DNA from: Tubiluchus corallicola
Lineage: Eukaryota > Priapulida > Priapulimorpha > Priapulimorphida > Tubiluchidae
Length of the DNA: 31,480 nucleotides
Reading direction: 5' to 3'
Assembly (NCBI GenBank): GCA_030141605.1
Contig: JAQGDQ010000789.1
Span: 1-31,480, forward strand
Of this stretch, positions 1 through 9,100 are shown one piece after another (the stretch's first letter is position 1; every line of letters begins with the position of its first letter). A model generated the notes under the pieces. It did no database searches and was not told the DNA's origin. It worked only from the letters and a program-made list of their open reading frames with translations. A program made the translations under genes and the position numbers.

Positions 1-135
1 ATTAGCCGTTTTCCCTCATCACAGAACCTTTCACAAATTAGTTATTATTAATTCTGTATTTAATCTATCACGTACTGTTCATAAATTTTGATGTCCTAGT
101 TCCTATTCTATTCTTTAAATTAGAGCCAAACTTAC

Positions 136-160
136 CGCCGCCATACACGCCACCACTCAT
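136..160 (-). pseudogene. Inverted duplicate of ACTL6A coding exon 1
   Basis: This 25-nt stretch on the minus strand is identical to ACTL6A exon 1 (6149-6173). It encodes MSGGVYGG plus one base and is followed by the same donor (GTAAG at 135-131). The 385 bases at this end of the arm, including the flanks of the exon, are identical to the functional copy. The rest of an ACTL6A gene would lie left of base 1, so the window cannot show whether this exon belongs to a second full gene or is an orphan. It is called a pseudogene only because no downstream exon is visible. Confidence 0.7.
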
Positions 161-654
161 TTTTGGAAATCTAGAGTAAGAACAAAGGATAAAACACGAG
201 TTCGTAAACGTCACAGAATGTGAACTACTTTTTTTACAAATTTTAACAACTTCTTTGTACTTAAAAAGGCAAAAGCCGACGCTAGAAGTACGGCAAACCT
301 TTAGCGATAAACATCTATTTGTTTATGGCTGTGCTTAAATGGTTTCGGCTCTTGCTTACGTTTGTGTCTCGAAACACGACAGCAGGTTTTTTATTTAATG
401 ACGAGGTTTCGACATTCTTAGCAAGATTAACGTTGATTCTGTCTCGTTAATACGCGTAAATTTAATAGGTAATGTATCCGTCATAATACTTAGTTACCGA
501 TCAGCGGTTCACTAACTCCACTTCACCTTTTCCAAGGTGAGCACTACCTATTGAGTGTGCAAGAGCAGATTATTTTCTTCTGACATCGTTATATGTTCAT
601 TTCTGGTTCTGCATACGAGAGTCACCCTTCCCTTCATTACATTTCGTTATAACA

Positions 655-2381
655 GCTTCATGTTTTATGATTCCATAATCACTTTGTGCACCCTCCTGAT
701 GTAATAGCCGTGTCAGAAACACAGCTTAATCATCAAACTCCATTTTTATGCAATATTCAAGATTACAACTTTATATCAAAAATTTCCAAACGAAAGCAGG
801 ATGTGTTGCAATGTATATTAGAAAAAATTTGGACTTTACGGTTACTCAAGAATTTTCTATAAATTGTAAAAAAGTTAATAGGAATGTCTTGCCAAATATA
901 ACCAGTACAATTCAATGCAAAGATTTTTGGGTAAACATCAAAACAACGAATAAACAAGCACCAATCTTAGTAGGTACAATATGTAAACATCCATATCACT
1001 CTGTTACGCATTTTCATAAAGAAATGGAACTCATTCTTACAAAAATAAACTCTACTGGACATTCTGCTTTTATCTGCGGAGACATAAATATAAATTTTTT
1101 GCAACATTATGAAAAACATTGTATTTCTGACTACTTAAATATGATTATCTCTTCTAGATTTACCCCAATTATTACACATCCAACAAGAATAACGCACCAT
1201 TCGTAAACACTCATCGATCACATATACACTAATTGCTTGCAACGCACATTAATATCAGGAGTGTTAATAGCAGATGTGGCAGATCAGTTTCCTATTTTTA
1301 TGATCTCTAAGTCTTCTGCCAACTTCCAAAAAAACAATTCTAAAAAACTCAAAAGGGACACCAACAATTTTAACAAGCAAACTTTTTTAGCCGAACTGCA
1401 TGAGTTACTTATAACTAGAATCGCTCCTCCAATAACAGATATCGATGATGTTTTTAGCATATTTTACGACATATTCACTACTACACTTAATAAACATGCA
1501 CCCATTCATATCTTCTCACATAGAAAATTAAAACTTTGCCAGAAACCATGGATCACACCAGGTATACTTAAATCAATATGCACAAGAAGCAAGATGTATT
1601 CCACACATAAAATATCGAGTAGTCTGTACAAACGAAACAAGTATAAAACATACTCAAACCATTTAAATCAAATTAAAAATCAATCGAAGAAAGACTATTA
1701 TACAAAATTATTAGCAACCAACAGCTCAAACATTAGACAGACATGGAAAATTATTAACAACATTGTCAAAATGAGAAATAAAGCCTATATTATGCCTACA
1801 GGAGCTACAAATAATAGACAGACTGAAACTAACCTTGTTAACACAGCTAATGCTTTTAATAATTTCTCTCAATCTGTTGGGAACAATATGTGCGAAAATT
1901 TTCCACCTGCTGCTCAACCTTTCTACTCATATCTCAAAGGCGAAAATAGACAAACTATTTTTCTTAATCCAATAGAGAATTGTGAAACCAAAAAACATAT
2001 TATGAAATTAAAAAATAACAAATCCCCTGGGCATGAAAATGTGCAAACCATGTTTTATAAACATGCAGTTGATATATCACCTGTATTAAGACTATGTTTA
2101 ACTGTGCTATTTCAGATATACTAAAGAGTGCAAAAATTGTTCCCATATTTAAGTCTGATGATACTAATGATCCCTCTAATTATTGACCAATTTCTATACT
2201 CTCTTCAATAACAAAAATCTTTGAAAATATAATTTTTGATAGACTAAATAATTTTTTTATTAATACAAAGGTTATATCAATTTGGATTTAGGAAAATTTA
2301 TTCCACAGAGTTAGCTACTGCCGAATTTATTGAAAACATGCTGAACAACATTGATAACAAACTCTATACGTTATATTCCTT
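655..2381 (+). mobile_element. LINE fragment, truncated at both ends (left-arm copy)
   Basis: This is a plus-strand copy of the LINE fully present at about 2690-5655. It starts inside the APE-type endonuclease domain (PDVIAVSETQ readable near 702-731), runs through the endonuclease and linker, and ends abruptly inside the reverse transcriptase. A stop codon private to this copy (TAA at 1204-1206, CAA in the other arm) splits the endonuclease reading frame into 748-1206 and 1237-2124. LINE insertions normally keep their 3' end. Loss of the 3' end at exactly the arm boundary shows that this copy arose by rearrangement, not by its own insertion. The left limit is approximate. Confidence 0.85.
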
Positions 2382-2600
2382 AAAAAAGCAAAATTTAATC
2401 ATAAATATAGCAAATATATTCAAGCAGGCAAGCAAGCATGTTTCCAATCGGACAATTTCGGGCGACCAACCACAATGGACCAAGGTTTAAAGCTAGCCAA
2501 AAGCAAATCCAATAAAGCACAAAGAGCGTGTTTTTTTTATTTTTGGAAATAGCATAGTAAACCCATGTAATGTATTACCAGCACTCAAATGGCTTTGGTT

Positions 2601-2695
2601 CACACACATGCACGCACACACACACACACACACACACATACATACATAAGTACTTACGTACATACTTATACACACACATATGCATATATGTGTGT
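2601..2695. repeat. CA/CATA-rich microsatellite
   Basis: An imperfect CA dinucleotide tract (2601-2638) runs into CATA and TACTTA-type repeats, then a second short CACACATA/TGTGTG stretch ending near 2695. Read on the minus strand it lies just beyond the LINE coding region (stop at 2833). It may therefore be the LINE's simple-repeat 3' tail or a microsatellite seeded there. Confidence 0.85.
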
Positions 2696-3447
2696 AAAGG
2701 ATAACCTTACAAAAAGATTTATCATAAAAAAGTTTTTTTGTAGTGGAGGTAATAAGTTTCAGTAATCTAGAGTAGAGAAGAGAACATAAAGGTGCAAAAT
2801 AGCAATTGAGTTAAGTTTGGGAGTCAGACCTATTAATAGTTGCTAATCAGGTGATTACAAAATTGTTTGACTGCAGTTTTACATGAAGTAGTGGATATAA
2901 AAAGTTGATCTAAATTATTCCAGAATTTAGTGCCAAGGTGATGCAATGTATTTAAGCTATTTATGGTGTTAAATCTGGGCTGAAAGTAATTGCCCCTACG
3001 AAATGCTCTGGTGTTGTACGAATGTATGTTTCTAGTTTGAGTAAAATAATTTGCAAATAGTTCGGGGAGAGCATTATTAGTAAATTTATGCATAAATTTA
3101 AGTAACTAGAGATTATATATATGTCTTGTACTTTTAATAGGTTTAACTGAGCATAGGAAGGCGTTGCATGATCACGCCGGTTTGAGAAATAAATAAATTT
3201 AACAGTTTTATTTTGGGCTATAATTAATGGTTGCAGGCTATTATTTTTTGCGCTCCCCCAACATAGAATACAGTAAAGCAAACAGGGATGTATAAGAGAA
3301 TAGTATACAAGGTTTTTGTATCATCAAGGTTTTTGCATCTATGTAGTACATAAGTTTACTTAATATACTGGAGTTTTTATTGACTTTATATGCAATGGTT
3401 TTTACATGTGTATTCCATTTCATGTCAACGTCTAAATGTAGTCCAAG

Positions 3448-3927
3448 TTATTTGATGCAGGTTGTTTGATAAAGGACATTATTGTTTATTTTGATTGTAA
3501 TAGGTAGAACAGGTTTCTTAGTAATCAACATGTACTTAGTCTTGTTATAATTTACTGTTAGTTTACTAGCTATCATCCAATTGTTAATTTTGATTAGTTC
3601 TTCATTAGTTCTAGTTTCAAGAGTGAGAAGATTGGTGTCAGATATGAATAGGTTAGTATCATCTGCAAACATACGCATATTGACGCTAGATGTCATAGGA
3701 AGGTTATTTATATAAATAAGAAATATTAATGGGTCCAATGTTAACCCCTGGGGAACTCCACAGGTGACGTGTGCTGGATCTGCAGAGGTATTATTAATGA
3801 CGGTGAATTGTTGATGATTAGATAAGTAAGATGTTAGTAGGTCAAGTGCAGTGCCTCTGACGCCATAATGTTGTAATTTGTAAAGAAGTATATTGTGCTG
3901 CACAGTATCAAATGCTTTAGATAAGTC
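3448..3927 (-). pseudogene. LINE reverse transcriptase core fragment
   Basis: This minus-strand frame carries the core RT motifs: FLDLSKAFDTVQHNIL, GVRGTALDLLTSYLSN, CGVPQG and MFADDTNLF, the last holding the two catalytic Asp residues. It is joined to upstream RT sequence only through a frameshift around 3935. Its reading frame breaks again near 3448, and the C-terminal part continues in pieces at 3241-3423, 2961-3281 and 2833-3093. The inverted-repeat boundary (3927/3928) falls exactly inside the FLDLSKAF motif. Confidence 0.85.
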
Positions 3928-4184
3928 AAGGAATATAACGTATAGAGTTTGTTATCAAGGTTGTTTAGCATGTTTTCACTAAATTCGGCAGTAGCTAACT
4001 CTGTGGAGTAAATTTTCCTAAATCCAAATTGATATAACCTTTGTATTAATAAAAAAATTATTTAGTCTATCAAAAATTATATTTTCAAAGATTTTTGTTA
4101 TTGAAGAGAGTATAGAAATTGGTCAATAATTAGAGGGATCATTAGTATCATCAGACTTAAATATGGGAACAATTTTTGCACTCT

Positions 4185-5561
4185 TTAGTATATCTGAAAT
4201 AGCACAGTTAAACATAGTCTTAATACAGGTGATATATCAACTGCATGTTTATAAAACATGGTTTGCACATTTTCATGCCCAGGGGATTTGTTATTTTTTA
4301 ATTTCATAATATGTTTTTTGGTTTCACAATTCTCTATTGGATTAAGAAAAATAGTTTGTCTATTTTCGCCTTTGAGATATGAGTAGAAAGGTTGAGCAGC
4401 AGGTGGAAAATTTTCGCACATATTGTTCCCAACAGATTGAGAGAAATTATTAAAAGCATTAGCTGTGTTAACAAGGTTAGTTTCAGTCTGTCTATTATTT
4501 GTAGCTCCTGTAGGCATAATATAGGCTTTATTTCTCATTTTGACAATGTTGTTAATAATTTTCCATGTCTGTCTAATGTTTGAGCTGTTGGTTGCTAATA
4601 ATTTTGTATAATAGTCTTTCTTCGATTGATTTTTAATTTGATTTAAATGGTTTGAGTATGTTTTATACTTGTTCCGTTTGTACAGACTACTCGATATTTT
4701 ATGTGTGGAATACATCTTGCTTCTTGTGCATATTGATTTAAGTATACCTGGTGTGATCCATGGTTTCTGGCAAAGTTTTAATTTTCTATGTGAGAAGATA
4801 TGAATGGGTGCATGTTTATTAAGTGTAGTAGTGAATATGTCGTAAAATATGCTAAAAACATCATCGATATCTGTTATTGGAGGAGCGATTCTAGTTATAA
4901 GTAACTCATGCAGTTCGGCTAAAAAAGTTTGCTTGTTAAAATTGTTGGTGTCCCTTTTGAGTTTTTTAGAATTGTTTTTTTGGAAGTTGGCAGAAGACTT
5001 AGAGATCATAAAAATAGGAAACTGATCTGCCACATCTGCTATTAACACTCCTGATATTAATGTGCGTTGCAAGCAATTAGTGTATATGTGATCGATGAGT
5101 GTTTGCGAATGGTGCGTTATTCTTGTTGGATGTGTAATAATTGGGGTAAATCTAGAAGAGATAATCATATTTAAGTAGTCAGAAATACAATGTTTTTCAT
5201 AATGTTGGAAAAAATGTATATTTATGTCTCCGCAGATAAAAGCAGAATGTCCAGTAGAGTTTATTTTTGTAAGAATGAGTTCCATTTCTTTATGAAAATG
5301 CGTAACAGAGTGATATGGATGTTTACATATTGTACCTACTAAGATTGGTGCTTGTTTATTCGTTGTTTTGATGTTTACCCAAAAATCTTTGCATTGAATT
5401 GTACTGGTTATATTTGGCAAGACATTCCTATTAACTTTTTTACAATTTATAGAAAATTCTTGAGTAACCATAAAGTCCAAATTTTTTCTAATATACATTG
5501 CAACACATCCTGCTTTCGTTTGGAAATTTTTGATATAAAGTTGTAATCTTGAATATTGCAT
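4185..5561 (-). pseudogene. LINE endonuclease-linker fragment, 458 codons
   Basis: This is the longest intact stretch of the dead LINE. Residues 1 to about 180 are the C-terminal two thirds of an APE-like endonuclease: GCVAMYIRKNLDF, then FICGDINI, THPTRITHHS, LIDHIYTN and finally ADQFPIF. The last motif has Gln where active APE-type enzymes carry the catalytic His. The remainder is the linker ahead of the RT, including KPWITPGI and NNKSPGHE. It ends at a frameshift: the RT continues in another frame (DILKSAKIVPIFKS). Confidence 0.8.
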
Positions 5562-5659
5562 AAAAATGGAGTTTGATGATTAAGCTGTGTTTCTGACACG
5601 GCTATTACATCAGGAGGGTGCACAAAGTGATTATGGAATCATAAAACATGGAGCTGTTA

Positions 5660-6148
5660 TAACGAAATGTAATGAAGGGAAGGGTGACTCTCGTATGCAG
5701 AACCAGAAATGAACATATAACGATGTCAGAAGAAAATAATCTGCTCTTGCACACTCAATAGGTAGTGCTCACCTTGGAAAAGGTGAAGTGGAGTCAGTGA
5801 ACCGCTGATCGGTAACTAAGTATTACCACGGATACATTACCTATTAAATTTACGAGTATTAACGAGACAGAATCAACGTTAATCTTGCTAAGAATGTCGA
5901 AACCTCGTCATTAAATAAAAAAGCTGCTGTCGTGTTTCGAGACACAAACGTAAGCAAGAGCCGAAACCATTTAAGCACAGCCATAAACAAATAGATGTTT
6001 ATCGCTAAAGGTTTGCCGTACTTCTAGCGTCGGCTTTTGCCTTTTTAAGTACAAAGAAGTTGTTAAAATTTGTAAAAAAAGTAGTTCACATTCTGTGACG
6101 TTTACGAACTCGTGTTTTATCCTTTGTTCTTACTCTAGATTTCCAAAA
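5660..6148 (+). promoter_or_regulatory. Probable ACTL6A promoter and 5' UTR region
   Basis: These roughly 490 bases lie between the truncated 5' end of the LINE and the ACTL6A start codon and hold no reading frame. A promoter is inferred from position only; I see no clear TATA box. The sequence is less AT-rich than the introns, with several CG dinucleotides between 5860 and 6120. Its inverted copy at 161-650 differs at six positions, all more than 220 bases upstream of the start codon. Confidence 0.5.
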
Positions 6149-9100
6149 ATGAGTGGTGGCGTGTATGGCGGCGGTAAGTTTGGCTCTAATTTAAAGAATA
6201 GAATAGGAACTAGGACATCAAAATTTATGAACAGTACGTGATAGATTAAATACAGAATTAATAATAACTAATTTGTGAAAGGTTCTGTGATGAGGGAAAA
6301 CGGCTAATGCTTTATAGTATTTTTACTATTACGTATTAAGCTTAAACTAAAACAACAAGTAATAATACTATATTAGATTAATAATAAATAATATGATAAC
6401 CATGATTATTATATATATTTGTATTAACCCTTATCGCTTGGCCAAGTGAACAAATTACCCTATTAGAGATGATGCTTAAATGGATGCCATTGGTAATTTG
6501 TTTCACGGGTTGATGGTGTGGCCGGCAAAAAGTGGGATCGAATATTGGTTCATGAAAAAAGAACAATGATGCTGATCCTTGGCACCTCTTTCTCAATTAA
6601 AGAGACAGTTTTTGCCCTCATACTGGCATTAAAGGCTCTATGATATTTCATTTTATGCACTTCCTTTGTAAAAAAAGGTCCAACATGGAATGCAGTGCAA
6701 GCAATGCTTAATAATAATTAAACCTACTTCAACTGCTTAGCAGACTGTTAAATGCAGGCATAGTATTTGTACTATTTACTTTAATCTGCACTTTGTTTAG
6801 ATGAAGTGGGTGCTGTTGTGTTCGACATTGGTTCACACACAATTCGAGCAGGATATGCTGGGGAAGATACACCAAAGGTAAATTTTTCTTGAAAAATTCA
6901 CTGTCACAAGTATCAGTTTTCTTATGTTTGTGATTTGAATATTTATATTTGAAAAGCTAGTTTGAATTGTGCTTTAATGATCTTAATTTTGACGTAGAAA
7001 GATTTTTTAATTGAAACTTATTTAAGTATGTGTACTTTTTCTTGAATTTCATTGATTGTCATGGTATGTTAAAAAATACAAATGTCTTGATTGTCACTGT
7101 TGTAAGTAAGTGTTTAAACTTGATGATGTATTCAATTTGAGTTGTATCTGAGCTATTATCATTTCCACTTGTATATCCATAATTGCTAAACAAGCTTGGA
7201 GGAAATCTATTATACTGTTGTGTTCTTTAACTCCTTGAAGTACATTTTATATATGCCAATATAAATATTGTTCTATAAATGTCTTAGTATTCTTCATTAT
7301 CTACAGGCAGATATACCGACTGTTGTTGGAATTGTTGAAGAACAGGCAGATGTTTCTATGGAAACAGACTCTATGGAGAAGATGGAACCACCAGCCCCAC
7401 AGAAGAAGTATTTTATAGACACAAATAATTTACGAGTGCCAAGGAAAGGAATGGAGCTGAGCTCGTTTCTCAAAGACGGAATGAGTGAGTCGTACATAAT
7501 ATGCTAGAGAGTTTTCTGTTATTTTGTGATGTTCTACTTTGTCAGAGATGAAAAATGTTATTAACTGATAATGTTTATATACATGTATCTGGTAAATTGA
7601 TAATTTTGAAAGTATTGATTCAATCTATGGAATTATTTTTTAGCTTTACTCTTTATAATTACAAAATTTTATATGTCATATGTGTGTTAGCAAACCAAAA
7701 CTGTCCATAAGTCATTATACTTAGAACTATGCATGATGCTTCGTTGTAGAATGGTCAAACGGTTTTTTTTTCTAAGAACAACCGCTAAATAGATTGGACT
7801 TTATATTCTAGCATCAAATTAGCAAGAAAATGTTCAAAGAATACTAAAAATTGAATTTCATAACCCTGTACCTACTTCTCTGGCTAGAAACTAGTACTTC
7901 AGTTGTAAAGTCTGATAGTAACTCGTGGAAGCAGTTATTTTGCTTGGGGTCTTTTTCTGCTGCCTAGCACAGGTCTTCATCAGGAAGAGCTATCTACTAG
8001 ATTTAAGCACAACATCAATGTGATCTTGCAAAGTCCGTAGCAACCAACATTTGTAGGGTTGCTATGTGTTGTAGGAATGTGACAAAAACGATGGCAAACT
8101 TTAACATCTGTTTTCTCAAAGTTTTCCAGCGTACAGCATTAACTTCAGCTACAATGTAGATTATCTTAGGTTACAAATAGCATAGAGCGATTAGCATAGT
8201 ATCAAAATGATCCTCATGAAATGGCAATTCAGGACGTGTGAATAATTGCCGACTTATGTACGATTTTCCTATGCAAGCACATATAGTTACGGCATAAGTT
8301 TTTGATTATATGCAATTATGATTACATTTTGACATGGTATATGAATTTTCCATTAATGTAAGTATTTAACAGCTATGTTGAACATTTTTGTTACCCTTGT
8401 TTTGAGATGCTTACGTTGCAACTACTGAAAAATTTGCACATAGTACTTGTGCTACTGTTGGCCTGAGGCATTGAGATACTTAAGCATAATATAATTAGTC
8501 GCTGTTCTGAACTATGCCTACTTTAAGTACTCTAAGGCACTGAGATACTGAGGCCTAATATAATGAGCAATTGTTCTGAACAATGCTATATATATATATA
8601 TATATTGCAAAAGTCCAAATATTGCTGAGATAAAAAAGTATCATATGTAGACATCATAAGTATCATTGTTTGACAATTTCTTGAATGTTTAAAAATCGAA
8701 TACACCTGACAGCATGAATCTATGTTTGAAATATGGCCAAGCCTAAACTATAATAATAATTATTGTATTATCATTATTGTTATTATTAGATTTGATTGTT
8801 ATTTTCAACTATGCCATAATATTGCTTTCTAAAAAATGCTAAATACTGTGATTTCAGTAAAGGCAATTATTGAGATAGGACAACAGCTAATATCCCAAAC
8901 ATTGCTGCAAAAATTTGCTATTTTCAAAAAATTGTTTCGAAGCCTTTTGTAAAGCTGAAAGTTAAAGTAAACCTAAGTATCTGATAATCAGCATACAGAT
9001 TTACTATTCATTTGTCATAATTTAACCATTCTCTTTTTTTTTTGTTTAGTTGAAGACTGGGACACATTTGAGGAAGTCATGAACTTCCTTTACAAGAAGC

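Larger units (their letters stand above)
1..2381. repeat. Left arm of large inverted repeat
   Basis: Every base x here pairs with base 6309-x of the right arm. Comparing the arms line by line I found 15 substitutions (at 386, 454, 482, 483, 514, 658, 839, 1093, 1101, 1204, 1635, 2301, 2330, 2343 and 2350) and no insertion or deletion. Identity stops sharply after 2381. The arm is still perfectly matched at base 1, so its outer end lies outside the window. It contains, inverted, the ACTL6A intron-1 start, exon 1 and upstream flank (1 to about 655), then the 5' part of a LINE. It may be a real recent inverted duplication or a fold-back/haplotype-join assembly error at a contig end. Confidence 0.97.
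2382..3927. other. Spacer between the inverted-repeat arms
   Basis: This non-duplicated 1546-bp centre joins the two arms. From about 2690 to 3927 it is the 3' part of the minus-strand LINE (RT core and C-terminal region). From 2382 to about 2600 it is unique-looking AT-rich sequence with no supported gene, probably host flank or LINE 3' UTR. The short minus-strand reading frame at 2493-2675 is low-complexity translation of the CA repeat. Confidence 0.8.
2690..5655 (-). mobile_element. Degenerate 5'-truncated APE-type non-LTR retrotransposon (LINE, CR1/Jockey-like)
   Basis: Reading leftwards on the minus strand, the element shows an APE endonuclease (about 5620-5000; GDINI near 5225), a linker, a reverse transcriptase (about 4180-3440; FLDLSKAFDTV, GVPQG and the catalytic FADD motif) and a C-terminal region ending at the stop at 2833. 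The 5' end is missing, as is common for LINE insertions; the boundary near 5655 is where the endonuclease reading fades and is approximate. It is dead: there is a frameshift near 5530, a frameshift near 4190, a TGA stop in place of the Arg of the NYRPIS motif, a further frameshift near 3935, and breaks in the C-terminal part. The usual catalytic His of the endonuclease's last motif (SDHxP type) reads Gln (ADQFP). The CR1/Jockey assignment rests on domain order and style of the RT only. Confidence 0.85.
3928..6308. repeat. Right arm of large inverted repeat
   Basis: This is the reverse complement of 1-2381 at about 99.4% identity without indels. Here the sequence is continuous with the functional ACTL6A gene on the right and with the LINE 3' half on the left, so this arm is the source copy and the left arm the derived one. 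The matched part reaches at least 135 bases into ACTL6A intron 1. Confidence 0.97.
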
